Part shown: one piece after another, positions 36,434 to 45,513 of the stretch
Layout: each line of letters begins with the position of its first letter
How positions within the stretch are numbered: position 1 is the first letter of the stretch
Source: an uncultured Dysgonomonas sp.
GTDB taxonomy: Bacteria > Bacteroidota > Bacteroidia > Bacteroidales > Dysgonomonadaceae
Assembly: GCF_900079725.1 (NCBI RefSeq)
Contig: NZ_LT599032.1
Span: 1,766,209 to 1,830,208, forward strand
Reading direction: 5' to 3'
DNA: 64,000 bases
Made by a program: the position numbers and the translations under genes
Notes under the pieces: generated by a model
The model's input: the letters and a program-made list of their open reading frames with translations, nothing else
Told to the model about the DNA's origin: nothing
The model's database searches: none

Positions 36434-37918
36434 TTATTTTACTCTTTTTCCCCAAATGGAATATCCTTTAGAATTAAGGCCTGTAAACAATATAGTTTGC
36501 GTCTGGTTTTCCCAGTCCTGTCCCATAAATACCTGTACATTGCTGACAGTTTCCGAAATATTCAGGCTTAAAATACCACTTTTATCGAAAGCCCACTTGC
36601 CTGATAAACCGCCACTAAACGACAAGTCTTTGCTCAGAGTGATTATTTCCGATTTGTTTTCTTCCCCTTCTTTCAGGTGATTTTCGCCCCATAATATCTG
36701 TCCGGCAAACAGGTCACGAGCAGGCGCATCACCCTGTACAACAAGCACTTCCCAGTCTCCCATAAGGTCACCTTCCTGTATTTTCTGCTGCGGGGTGGCT
36801 GCATATCTTTCCGGAGATACTACTGGCCAACCGTCGGCAGTCCAGTACATGTCTCTTACATGCAGATCCATCATATGATTTTCGGGGCGCAAGCGTGCCT
36901 GATGAGCCATATAGTATTTGCCGCCTTTGTCTGCAAATACACAGCAGTGTGCCACTCCTGCCCAACCGATATGGTTGCGGAACTGGTACGGATAAGTCAG
37001 TATAGGGAAGTTATCCGTTTCTTCGCGCATATCTGTTCCAAAGAAATCTGTGAAAGGGCCTTCCGGCTTATCGGAACGTCCTACCCTCACATTGTAAGTA
37101 GTCATTAGCGGATCGTAAGAAACAAACAGAAAGTATTTCTTCAAATCGGGGTTATAGATTATCTCAGGAGCTTCTATATTGTTTTTCTTTCCGTCGAAAC
37201 GGCGGGCGGTAAGATGTCCCTGATCCCCGTCGTTAAGCGTAAGTCCTGTTTCGGGATTCAGTTGCACACAATGCAGCCCGCCGAAATAAGAGCCATAATG
37301 CATCCATTGCTCCCCATTTTCAGGATTGGTAACAATACTAGGGTCAATGGCATTCATTACATCGCCTGTCTTTGTTTTCACCACACAGCCTTTTAGTTCC
37401 CAAGGGCCTTCGGGCGATGCAGACTCTGCCATACCAATATAAGACACCTGTTTGGCAAAAGCCGAGACGCTGTAATACAAGCGGTATTTCCCTTTATATT
37501 CTACAATGTATGGCGCCCATATATTCGTCGCACCTTTACCGTTGTTATTATTTAAAACCCAGTCTTTGGCTTCCTGAGGTATTTCCTTAAAGGCCCATCC
37601 GATAAATTCCCAGTTGACAAGGTCTTTCGATTTACGGACTTGTATATAGCCAAAAGGCAGATCATCTTTCTTCATTGCCGCGCTGTCTTCTTTATAAATA
37701 GCATCGGTAGAATACATATAATATGTATCTCCTATCAGCAGGCACGACGGATCGTGTACATTGTAGGTACCCCATTGCTTATAATCCTTCATTTCGGAAA
37801 TGCCGGAATAATCGTCAGCCCACGGATTTACGTTGGCTTTGGGTTCAAACGGTTTCTGAGCACAGGATACAATGAAAGTACAGCATCCTAAAAACAGGAT
37901 ATTGATAATCGTTTTCAT
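36434..37918 (-). CDS. GH43 lipoprotein with GH43_C-like domain
   Basis: The 494-residue protein has a lipoprotein signal (CTFIVSCAQKPFE). The GH43 propeller contains YNVHDPSCLLIGDTYYMYST (base Asp), MNAIDPSIVTNPENGEQW (second Asp) and IEAPEIIYNPDLKKYF (acid Glu). The C-terminal about 100 residues end in SKGYSIWGKRVK and resemble the GH43_C barrel, as in the endo-arabinanase at 22122. It lacks the N-terminal Fn3-like module of that protein. Endo- or exo-arabinanase activity on arabinan or arabino-oligosaccharides is likely. It is the third gene of the GH43-GH51-GH43 set transcribed away from the HTCS, 27 bases after GH51. Confidence 0.86.
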   Translation of the reverse strand: MKTIINILFLGCCTFIVSCAQKPFEPKANVNPWADDYSGISEMKDYKQWGTYNVHDPSCLLIGDTYYMYSTDAIYKEDSAAMKKDDLPFGYIQVRKSKDLVNWEFIGWAFKEIPQEAKDWVLNNNNGKGATNIWAPYIVEYKGKYRLYYSVSAFAKQVSYIGMAESASPEGPWELKGCVVKTKTGDVMNAIDPSIVTNPENGEQWMHYGSYFGGLHCVQLNPETGLTLNDGDQGHLTARRFDGKKNNIEAPEIIYNPDLKKYFLFVSYDPLMTTYNVRVGRSDKPEGPFTDFFGTDMREETDNFPILTYPYQFRNHIGWAGVAHCCVFADKGGKYYMAHQARLRPENHMMDLHVRDMYWTADGWPVVSPERYAATPQQKIQEGDLMGDWEVLVVQGDAPARDLFAGQILWGENHLKEGEENKSEIITLSKDLSFSGGLSGKWAFDKSGILSLNISETVSNVQVFMGQDWENQTQTILFTGLNSKGYSIWGKRVK

Positions 37919-37945
37919 AGTTAATTTAACCGCAAGTTTGTGAGT

Positions 37946-39490
37946 TTAATTCAATTCTATCGTTACTACCGATTTAGCCGGAATTTTCGCCGTCAATACA
38001 TCATTTTTCACTGCTGCATCTTTAAAATCCTTCAATTGCACTTCATTCGGTTTTTCGAATGTATTGTGTGAGTCTGTTTTAGGAGCAGTAATTATATTAC
38101 CGGATGCGAAACGGCCGTTTTTCAGGTCTTTAATAGTGCATGTTATATCCACCGATTGGCTAGGATCGATATTCACAATTGACACATGTATTTTTCCATT
38201 GACGTCTTTCGACGCCGAAGCCGATACCGAATTGATTTCCTTACCCAGACGGCTGTATGAAGGACTTATAATATCGAGCGGCAGCATGGTTGCGTCCTGA
38301 TGTACTTTGTACATATCAAACACATGATAGGTAGGGGTCAGCAGCATTTTGTCACCTTCTGTAAGAAACAAGGCCTGTAGCACATTGACCAATTGCGCAA
38401 TATTAGCGATACGGACCCTGTCGGCATGTTTGTGAAAAATATTCAGAATAGTTCCCGCCAGTAAAGCGTCTCTCAGTGTATTTTGCTGATACAGGAATCC
38501 CGGATTGGTCCCCGGCTCCACATTGTACCATGCACCCCATTCGTCTACTATCATGGCTATTTTCTTCTCAGGATCGTACTTATCCATTATGGCGGCATGT
38601 TTTGTCACTATCTCATCCATACGCATACCATGCTCAAGCAACGAGAAGTACTCATCTTCATTGAAACCCAGCGCATTTCCTTTATCTTCCCATCTGTAAG
38701 TAAATGTATAATTGTGAACCGATACACCCGACATCATGTGATGCGGTATGTTTTTCATCATCACTTCCATCCAGCGGTAATCGTCTACATTAGGGCCTCC
38801 GGCAACTTTGTACAGTCTGTTTTCGCCATAGTTGCGGCAATAAGTAGCATAACGGCGGTAGTTTTCGGCATAGCCTTCCGGAGTCATGTTTCCTCCACAA
38901 CCCCAATTCTCATTACCAACGCCCCACAGAGTTACTTTCCATGGTTTCTCGCGTCCGTTCTTCTTACGAAGATTAGACATCGGACTCTCCCCGTCAAAAG
39001 TGATATACTCCACCCATTTCGACATTTCTTCTACCGTGCCGCTTCCCATATTCCCACAGATATATGGTTCTGTTCCCAGTGCTTCACACAGATTAAGGAA
39101 TTCGTGCGTACCAAAACTATTGTCTTCTACTACCCCACCCCAGTGAGTATTCACCATTTTAGGGCGGTCTGCTCTTGCACCTATTCCGTCCATCCAGTGA
39201 TACTCGTCAGCAAAGCAGCCCCCCGGCCAACGAAGATTCGGTATTTTAATATGTTTTAACGCATCGATAATATCCTTACGCACACCGTTCACATTAGGTA
39301 TATGAGAATCCTCGCCAACCCAAAGCCCGTCATAGATGCAACGTCCGAGGTGCTCGGAAAAATGACCGTATATATGTTTGTCGATCTTGTATTTTCCGGC
39401 ATTCGATTTAACGACTATCTCCGCCTTTTGCTGAGAGAATGCCGTTATGCAAACAAAAAAAGATAAATAAAACAGTAGATTTTTTTTCAT
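37946..39490 (-). CDS. GH51 alpha-L-arabinofuranosidase
   Basis: The 514-residue protein has a signal peptide ([13 protein letters not shown]) and the compact GH51 arrangement without an N-terminal binding module. [18 protein letters not shown], acid/base Glu 194 in [13 protein letters not shown] and nucleophile Glu 317 in [10 protein letters not shown] are present, followed by a C-terminal beta-sandwich. It removes terminal arabinofuranose from arabinan oligosaccharides, probably in the periplasm. It differs strongly from the GH51 at 17295, so the locus holds two GH51 types with likely different linkage preferences. It lies between two GH43 genes, with a hairpin separating it from the first. 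Confidence 0.94.
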   Translation of the reverse strand: MKKNLLFYLSFFVCITAFSQQKAEIVVKSNAGKYKIDKHIYGHFSEHLGRCIYDGLWVGEDSHIPNVNGVRKDIIDALKHIKIPNLRWPGGCFADEYHWMDGIGARADRPKMVNTHWGGVVEDNSFGTHEFLNLCEALGTEPYICGNMGSGTVEEMSKWVEYITFDGESPMSNLRKKNGREKPWKVTLWGVGNENWGCGGNMTPEGYAENYRRYATYCRNYGENRLYKVAGGPNVDDYRWMEVMMKNIPHHMMSGVSVHNYTFTYRWEDKGNALGFNEDEYFSLLEHGMRMDEIVTKHAAIMDKYDPEKKIAMIVDEWGAWYNVEPGTNPGFLYQQNTLRDALLAGTILNIFHKHADRVRIANIAQLVNVLQALFLTEGDKMLLTPTYHVFDMYKVHQDATMLPLDIISPSYSRLGKEINSVSASASKDVNGKIHVSIVNIDPSQSVDITCTIKDLKNGRFASGNIITAPKTDSHNTFEKPNEVQLKDFKDAAVKNDVLTAKIPAKSVVTIELN

Positions 39491-39543
39491 GATAAGTTAT
39501 AAGTTGTGAATTATTAGTTATTAAGAAAGGAGAGGTATCCAAA

Positions 39544-39578
39544 AGTGAGGACAAACCTATACAGGCTTTATCCTCACT
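39544..39578 (-). terminator. Hairpin between GH43 and GH51
   Basis: AGTGAGGACAAA (39544-39555) pairs with TTTATCCTCACT (39567-39578) over 12 positions with one mismatch. It begins 3 bases after the GH43 stop and has TTTT after the stem on the - strand. Partial termination or mRNA processing would uncouple GH43 from GH51 levels. Confidence 0.55.
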
Positions 39579-39581
39579 ACC

Positions 39582-40553
39582 TTATTTAATGCCTAAAACC
39601 CCTTCTGATGTCATTTGTATCCGTTTTATAGTATTGTCTTCATTATAATACAGGCGGTCGATACAGACCGAACGGCGGAAGCTCCCCCCTTGTGTCGGTA
39701 TTGCACCATTGTGATATATAAAATACCACTGTCCTTTGAATTCGACTATTGCCTGATGATTGGTGTTGGAATTGCCTGCGATCTCATTCAGTATACCTTT
39801 GTATTCCCAAGGTCCGTTTATATTCCGGCTCATGGCATATCCCAGTTTTTCGGGAAAATACTGAGCATATGACAGGTAATACCATCCGTTGTATTTGTGT
39901 ATCCATGGTGCTTCTGTAAAGTTTGGCAAATCGACAGCCATTATCGGGCTATCCAGTTCAATCATATTATCCTTCAGTTTTGCATAGTAGCATTGCGTAT
40001 TTCCCCAGAACAAGTATGCCTGACCATCATCATCGATCCATACCGTCGGGTCTATATCGTCCCATCCTATCGAGGTGTAGGCTGTAGTCATATCATTAGT
40101 TATCAGAGCTGAACCTCTGGCGTCCTTAAATGGCCCTAGCGGATTGTCAGCGACCGCCACACCTATAGACTTGCCGGGTATAGTTCCATGTTCTACAGTT
40201 ACATACCAATAGAATTTTCCATCACGTTCGATAACCTGCGAAGCCCATGCTTCACCCTTTGCCCATGTAAAATTTTTTGCCCGTAGCGGAACTGCGTGCT
40301 CTGCCCAGTTTACCATATCATCCGACGAGAATACAAGCCACTCGTTCAGTGTATAATGATTATGAGGAGGAGGACATTCGTCATGTCCCGCATATATGTA
40401 TAGCCTGTCGTTGTGTACCAGCGCTGCAGGATCAGCTGTATATTTATATGTAAAAACAGGGTTGCCTGCTATACGGAAAATCGTATCCTGCACCGAACCG
40501 TGTAAATTACACACAATAATACAAAAAAGAAAGATAAGTTTCAATATTTTCAT
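39582..40553 (-). CDS. GH43 family alpha-L-arabinofuranosidase-like enzyme
   Basis: The preferred start at 40553 gives a standard signal peptide (MKILKLIFLFCIIVCNLHG); an ATG at 40577 would add eight residues. The single-domain GH43 propeller has YKYTADPAALVHNDRLYIYAG (base Asp), DDIDPTVWIDDDGQAYLFWG (second Asp) and FTEAPWIHKYNGWYYLSYA (acid Glu). Proteins of this size and pattern are commonly exo-acting arabinofuranosidases or beta-xylosidases. It is the first gene transcribed away from the HTCS, so it shares the divergent regulatory region at 40578-40859. A hairpin follows its stop codon. Confidence 0.88.
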   Translation of the reverse strand: MKILKLIFLFCIIVCNLHGSVQDTIFRIAGNPVFTYKYTADPAALVHNDRLYIYAGHDECPPPHNHYTLNEWLVFSSDDMVNWAEHAVPLRAKNFTWAKGEAWASQVIERDGKFYWYVTVEHGTIPGKSIGVAVADNPLGPFKDARGSALITNDMTTAYTSIGWDDIDPTVWIDDDGQAYLFWGNTQCYYAKLKDNMIELDSPIMAVDLPNFTEAPWIHKYNGWYYLSYAQYFPEKLGYAMSRNINGPWEYKGILNEIAGNSNTNHQAIVEFKGQWYFIYHNGAIPTQGGSFRRSVCIDRLYYNEDNTIKRIQMTSEGVLGIK

Positions 40554-40757
40554 GGTTTTTAATACTTTTAAGGTCATATACCTTTGTTATTTTAGTAAGC
40601 AATACAACGTTATTAAGTCATGATGCGAAAACAATCATTAAAATCGGTCTATTACTTAGTTATTTAAAAGCAAGATTCTTTGGTTGGAATCAGGTTAACT
40701 TTTGATTGTTCTTTTTTTATTTCTTTGACAAATATATACATATGAAAGCCTTAGGAT

Positions 40758-40787
40758 GGTGGACAATTAAATATAAAAGGTGGACAA
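40758..40787. promoter_or_regulatory. Direct repeat pair, candidate HTCS binding site
   Basis: GGTGGACAA occurs at 40758-40766 and 40779-40787. The 21-base start-to-start distance is two helical turns, the typical spacing for AraC-family half-sites. The position between the HTCS and its target GH43 supports a regulatory role. Confidence 0.6.
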
Positions 40788-40797
40788 AATAGTATTT

Positions 40798-40816
40798 AAG
40801 TGTAAAAAATACATTT
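40798..40816. promoter_or_regulatory. Operator-like dyad upstream of the HTCS
   Basis: AAGTGTA-AAAAA-TACATTT has the same spacing as the perfect dyad at 21951-21969 and differs from it at one arm position. It lies 44 bases before the HTCS start, which suggests a common repressor. Confidence 0.5.
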
Positions 40817-40859
40817 TTAATTTTTTATTACTAACTTTACTCAACCAAAATCATTTTAC

Positions 40860-43800
40860 ATGAAAAATACACTTATAATAATAAGCAGTATCATTATATC
40901 TCTATTGTCCATATCGAAGGCTACAGGACAAAATAATATTTCATCAAAATATATATTCAGTACCATCAGCATAGATGAAGGACTTCCTGTAAATTTTGTA
41001 GATGACATATTCAAGGACAGTCACGGATTTATCTGGGTGGCTACTCAGGGAGGAGGCTTGTCTCGATATGATGGTTATGAATTTATAAATTTCAATGTAA
41101 ACAGTTCACCTCTCTTTCTTAAGAGTAATTTTATACGGAAGGTCGTGGAAGACAATTTCAACCGATTGTGGACAACATCGAATAATGGTATAGACATCAT
41201 AGATCTCAAGACCATGCAGAAATCGACCATATCGTATAAAGATAATTTACTTAATACAGTATTAAACACTCCGGCTATTACAATATTCAAAGACAGGAAA
41301 GGCTGTATATGGGTGGTTTCGACGGAAAACATGTACAAACTGGAATTCGATGCCAAAGGAAATATACAGCGCATATACACAACCGTGCAAAAAGGCTCTC
41401 CTTATAGATTTACCTGCATCAGTGAAATAGACAATGAAATATGGGCCGGAAACGACGGTGCTGTCTATAAAATAACGGAAGGACAAAGTGGAAAGCTGAA
41501 TTTACAACTCGTCTCAACACATTTCAGCATATCATCCAATCTCTTTATCTCAAGTATTCTGAAAAAAGATAACACAATATGGATGGCTACAGAAGACGGG
41601 CTGTTCAGATACAATGATATAAATCAGCCTCCTTCACATTACCTACACAATCCTCTGAACCCATATTCCATTTCCCAGAATATGGTTACAGATCTAAACA
41701 TTGTAAACGGGTCTATCATAGCAGGAACACTTCGGGGATTAAACATTTACAATCCCGTTACCGATGGATTCGAACATATCACTCATAATAGTGCTGCAGA
41801 ATCGCTAAACAGTGACTTTATAAATTGTTTGCTGGCTGATGGCGATAATCTCTGGATAGGAACAGAATCGGGAGGTATCAATAAAATGACTTTACGCAAA
41901 TTGGCCGTAAAAAATTATATCCATAGCAATTCCGACAAGGGCAGTATATCGCCTAACCCTGTCAATGCTATTCTGGAAACACGTAATGGCAACTTATGGG
42001 TAGGAAGTGTGGAAGGCGGACTGAACCTGATGAAAAAAGGGGAGTCTTCCTTTACTCATTATATGGCCGGTCCGGGATTACTCAGTCATAATAGCGTAAG
42101 TGTACTGGAAGAAGATTATGACGGAAATTTATGGATAGGCACATGGGGTGGAGCAATAAGCATACTGAATGAAAGTAAACTCCCTGCCATTTCCTATAAA
42201 TATATAAATCCCAATTCCAGTTTTATTGGAATCCTCAAATATGACCCTGTGAATAATGGTATGTGGATAGGGACCAACAGGGCGGTTTACTGGTATGATA
42301 TACAGAATAACAGCCTCGAAATTCCTTTACCCGAAAATATGAACCAAAACATATGGGGTACACTGGGCAGTGCCATAGATACAAAAAACAGGCTTTGGCT
42401 GGGCTGCTCTGAAGGTTTGATACAGATAGACCTCAATGCATATGATGAGCCTGCAAAAAAATTCGCAGCCCGATTTGTTTCCCTGAACGAACAGGAAGTC
42501 AATAAACTGTTTCTGAAAAATATCACATGTATCTTTCAGGCGCACGACAATACAATATGGGTAGGCAGTAACGGATATGGAATATGCAAGATAGAGGAAA
42601 TAAACGGGAAGTATGTCTCACGTACATATACGATGGTACAAGGCTTGGTAAACAATGCCGTATTCGGGATACTGGAAGACGAGCAGGGACTACTCTGGAT
42701 AAGTACAGGACGGGGCATGTCATCGTTCAACCCCCAGACAGACAGGTTTGTAAACTATACTAAAGATGACGGGCTTGCCAATCATCAGTTTTACTGGAAT
42801 GCTTCTTTCAAGTCGCCTGTCAGCAAGAACCTGTATTTCGGGAGTATGACAGGGCTTACAGAACTACAAGGCAATTCCCGGTATGCATCGAAAGAGCAGA
42901 GAGGGGTAACATTTACCAAACTTCAAATACTAAATCAGACTGTGTGGCACAATAGCGGCAATTACATAAAAGAGGATATCAGCTACGCAAAAAAACTTGA
43001 CCTGCATGAACAGGATAAATCTTTTTCTATTGAATTTTCGGCTCTCGATTATGACAATCCATCGACAGTTGCCTATTCATACAGGCTTTTAGGGTTTGAC
43101 GATAAATGGATAGACGTACCTTCTAACCGCCGCTTTGTAAGTTATACAAATCTCAGCCCCGGCACTTACCGGCTTCAGGTAAGGTGCATGACCAAGGCCT
43201 CGGACTGGTCCGAAAACATAACAGAGCTGGAAATAGAAATACATCCGTTTTTCTATAAGACTGTATGGTTTATCAGTTTATGTATTATATTACTACTGGT
43301 ATTGGGTATCCAATTATATAAATGGCGGATAAATTCGTTGAAAAAACAACGCGAAATATTGCATAAAAAGGTAGAGGAACGGACACATGCACTCGAAGAG
43401 CAGAAAAAACTGCTGGAAGAACAGGCGGTAGAGCTAAAACTGCAAAATACCATTCTTGTAGACCAGAATGAAAAGATTTCTTATCAACGGAAACAATTGA
43501 TAGGAATGTCGAAAAAAGTGCAGGAAGCCATGGCCGACAGAATGTCTTTCTTTACGAATATCACCCATGAATTCCGCACGCCGATCACCCTCATTATAGG
43601 GCCTATAGAAAGGGCTTTAAAGTTAAGCACCAACCCTAAAGTGGTGGAACAATTACAATATGTGTCCCGCAATTCAAAACATCTCCTGTCACTGGTCAAT
43701 CAACTGATGGACTTCAGGAAAGTAGAATCGGACAGTATGAGTGTAAATCCGACGGCGGGGAATCTCATCAATTTCCTGGATGAACTTCTGATACCGTTCG

Positions 43801-45089
43801 AATCATTTGCAAATGAGCGAAGTATAAAAATAAGAAGGATATACAGGATGTCACATCCCCGCATAATGTTTGATGAAGAAGCTATACGAAAGCTGATAAC
43901 CAACCTGCTGGCCAATTCCATCAAGTTTACACCCGATGGAGGAAGTGTAACTCTGTATGTAAGTACCATCACAGGAAGTGACGGAGAGGATAAATTGTAT
44001 ATCTGCGTACGAGATTCGGGCATAGGTATCAAGGATGAAGACCTCAACCGTATTTTCAACCGCTTCTACCAGTCGGACACACGCACTAAATACCCTGTTT
44101 ACGGACAAAGTGGTACAGGCATCGGGCTCTATCTGTGCAAAAACATCGTCAACTTGCTCGAAGGCAGTATTACAGCCAAAAACAACCATACAAAGGGAGC
44201 TTCGTTCCGTATATTGTTACCTCTCATTGCCGCATCTGCGTCTGAGCAACAGTCATTCACGGAAAACTATATCCCTCCCGTAGCCGGCAACAGAGAATAT
44301 ATTCCTGCAACAGAGCAAAAAGAACAACGATTAACAATACTTGTTGTAGAGGATAATATGGATATGCGTAAATATATCTGTTCTATATTATCCGATTATT
44401 ATAAAGTGGTGGAGGCCGAAAACGGAGAAGAAGCATTAAAGGTATTGAAAGCAACATCTATAGATTTCATCATCAGCGACCTGATGATGCCTGTTATGGA
44501 TGGGCTCGAATTATCTCAGAAGGTTAAGTCCGACCTGTCTACTTCCCATATACCATTTTTGATGTTAACAGCAAAGACGTCGATCGAAACGCAGATCGGC
44601 AGTTATAAAATGGGCGCAGACGAGTTCCTTACCAAACCCTTCGATGAAGAACTGCTACTTACGAGAATCAATAATATCCTGGAAATCCGCAAACTATATC
44701 AACGCAAATTTAGTCTGTATATGAATGTAGAGGAACTGAACATCACGGAAGACTCGAACGATGAAAAATTCCTCAAAAAAGCAATGGAAATCATAAAAGA
44801 GAATTATACAAATACAGAGTATGATGTGAGCAACTTTGTTAATGATATGGGTGTAAGCCAGAGCCTGCTTAACAAAAAGATGCAAATACTTACGGGGCAA
44901 CCCCCGAGCCACTTTATCCGTGATTTCCGGCTATCCATAGCCAGAGAACTGATACTGAAAAGTAAAGGCAATAAGACCATTTCGGAAATAGCTTATGAAG
45001 TAGGCTTTAATGATCCGAAATATTTTACCCGTTGTTTTACCAAACACTTTGGTATTGCTCCCAGCGCCATGTCGAAAGATACGGACTAG
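40860..45089 (+). CDS. Hybrid two-component system regulator (HTCS)
   Basis: The 1409-residue protein has a signal peptide (about 1-24), then two seven-bladed Reg_prop propellers built from repeats such as GNLWVGSVEGGLN and NLWIGTWGGAI (to about 690), a Y_Y_Y domain (about 710-795) and a transmembrane segment near 800-820. Cytoplasmic parts are a coiled coil, HisKA with the phospho-acceptor His in FFTNITHEFRTPITL (about 902), HATPase with LLANSIKFTPDGG and GTGIGLYLCKN, a receiver with phospho-acceptor Asp in SDLMMPVMDG (about 1206), and a C-terminal AraC-type DNA-binding domain (about 1310-1405). It senses an oligosaccharide in the periplasm and activates the arabinan locus. It is divergent from GH43-GH51-GH43. 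Confidence 0.97.
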   Translation: MKNTLIIISSIIISLLSISKATGQNNISSKYIFSTISIDEGLPVNFVDDIFKDSHGFIWVATQGGGLSRYDGYEFINFNVNSSPLFLKSNFIRKVVEDNFNRLWTTSNNGIDIIDLKTMQKSTISYKDNLLNTVLNTPAITIFKDRKGCIWVVSTENMYKLEFDAKGNIQRIYTTVQKGSPYRFTCISEIDNEIWAGNDGAVYKITEGQSGKLNLQLVSTHFSISSNLFISSILKKDNTIWMATEDGLFRYNDINQPPSHYLHNPLNPYSISQNMVTDLNIVNGSIIAGTLRGLNIYNPVTDGFEHITHNSAAESLNSDFINCLLADGDNLWIGTESGGINKMTLRKLAVKNYIHSNSDKGSISPNPVNAILETRNGNLWVGSVEGGLNLMKKGESSFTHYMAGPGLLSHNSVSVLEEDYDGNLWIGTWGGAISILNESKLPAISYKYINPNSSFIGILKYDPVNNGMWIGTNRAVYWYDIQNNSLEIPLPENMNQNIWGTLGSAIDTKNRLWLGCSEGLIQIDLNAYDEPAKKFAARFVSLNEQEVNKLFLKNITCIFQAHDNTIWVGSNGYGICKIEEINGKYVSRTYTMVQGLVNNAVFGILEDEQGLLWISTGRGMSSFNPQTDRFVNYTKDDGLANHQFYWNASFKSPVSKNLYFGSMTGLTELQGNSRYASKEQRGVTFTKLQILNQTVWHNSGNYIKEDISYAKKLDLHEQDKSFSIEFSALDYDNPSTVAYSYRLLGFDDKWIDVPSNRRFVSYTNLSPGTYRLQVRCMTKASDWSENITELEIEIHPFFYKTVWFISLCIILLLVLGIQLYKWRINSLKKQREILHKKVEERTHALEEQKKLLEEQAVELKLQNTILVDQNEKISYQRKQLIGMSKKVQEAMADRMSFFTNITHEFRTPITLIIGPIERALKLSTNPKVVEQLQYVSRNSKHLLSLVNQLMDFRKVESDSMSVNPTAGNLINFLDELLIPFESFANERSIKIRRIYRMSHPRIMFDEEAIRKLITNLLANSIKFTPDGGSVTLYVSTITGSDGEDKLYICVRDSGIGIKDEDLNRIFNRFYQSDTRTKYPVYGQSGTGIGLYLCKNIVNLLEGSITAKNNHTKGASFRILLPLIAASASEQQSFTENYIPPVAGNREYIPATEQKEQRLTILVVEDNMDMRKYICSILSDYYKVVEAENGEEALKVLKATSIDFIISDLMMPVMDGLELSQKVKSDLSTSHIPFLMLTAKTSIETQIGSYKMGADEFLTKPFDEELLLTRINNILEIRKLYQRKFSLYMNVEELNITEDSNDEKFLKKAMEIIKENYTNTEYDVSNFVNDMGVSQSLLNKKMQILTGQPPSHFIRDFRLSIARELILKSKGNKTISEIAYEVGFNDPKYFTRCFTKHFGIAPSAMSKDTD

Positions 45090-45138
45090 GATGTGATTAT
45101 CTATTAATAAGTTTATCTATATCAAAATAGTATATAAA

Positions 45139-45285
45139 TGTTAGCTCTTTGAAAGATTGATGGCTCCTCCATTGACTACACTTCGTTCCGCCGAACGTTG
45201 TTTCTCCCCGAGGGGAGGCTACAGAGAGGGTAAAAGCTAATTATTAATTTTTCATTCTTAATTATTAATTGCTCTTTGTGTTACC
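45139..45285 (-). repeat. 147-bp inverted repeat, copy 2
   Basis: It is the reverse complement of 16995-17141 with no gap; coordinates sum to 62280 for each aligned pair. Two differences occur in the first about 126 aligned bases counted from 45285. It lies just after the HTCS stop. Confidence 0.9.
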
Positions 45286-45405
45286 TTTGTTACTTTTTAA
45301 CAAGTTGTAAGTAATAAGTAATAAGACATGGTCTCTGTTAATTGATAAAAGCTAATTATTAATTTTTCATTCTTAATTATTAATTGTTTTTTGTGTTACC
45401 TTTGT
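45231..45405 (+). repeat. Two direct copies of a 60-bp promoter-like repeat
   Basis: Bases 45231-45290 and 45346-45405 match at 58 of 60 positions. Both end in GTGTTACCTTTGT, which includes a TAnnTTTG -7 box. The first copy overlaps the inverted repeat. A rearranged relative precedes tkt on the other strand. Confidence 0.85.
45397..45404 (+). promoter_or_regulatory. glyA promoter -7 element
   Basis: TACCTTTG matches the Bacteroidetes TAnnTTTG consensus 110 bases upstream of the glyA start. A -33 TTTG is not clear. The predicted leader of about 100 bases has weak pairing potential (GGTCG at 45406-45410 with CGACC at 45474-45478). Confidence 0.45.
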
Positions 45406-45513
45406 GGTCGTAAAAAACTATAAACAATAATTGCAGGTGTAATTCCCGCATTTACAAAATATAAACAGGTCTGCGACCTTAATTTTTTCACCTCATAAAA
45501 ATTTCATTTGCTT

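Larger units (their letters stand above)
40554..40859. other. Divergent promoter region between GH43 and the HTCS
   Basis: About 300 AT-rich bases without a gene. It contains a pair of direct repeats at 40758-40787 and an operator-like dyad at 40798-40816, both nearer the HTCS start. Nothing else distinctive was seen in the GH43-proximal half. Confidence 0.7.
45090..45513. other. 424-bp repeat-rich spacer between the HTCS and glyA
   Basis: No gene is present. It contains the second arm of the 147-bp inverted repeat (45139-45285), two 60-bp tandem-type repeats (45231-45290 and 45346-45405), and the glyA leader. The block marks the right boundary of the arabinan locus. Confidence 0.8.

Noticed and set aside
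38483-39259. 258-residue open frame opposite GH51
   Set aside because: Long, but antisense to a clearly conserved GH51 with intact catalytic residues; no recognisable family.
45139-45285. Inverted repeat as an insertion sequence
   Set aside because: There is no transposase gene between or beside the copies and each copy is only 147 bases, so it is called a repeat, not an IS.
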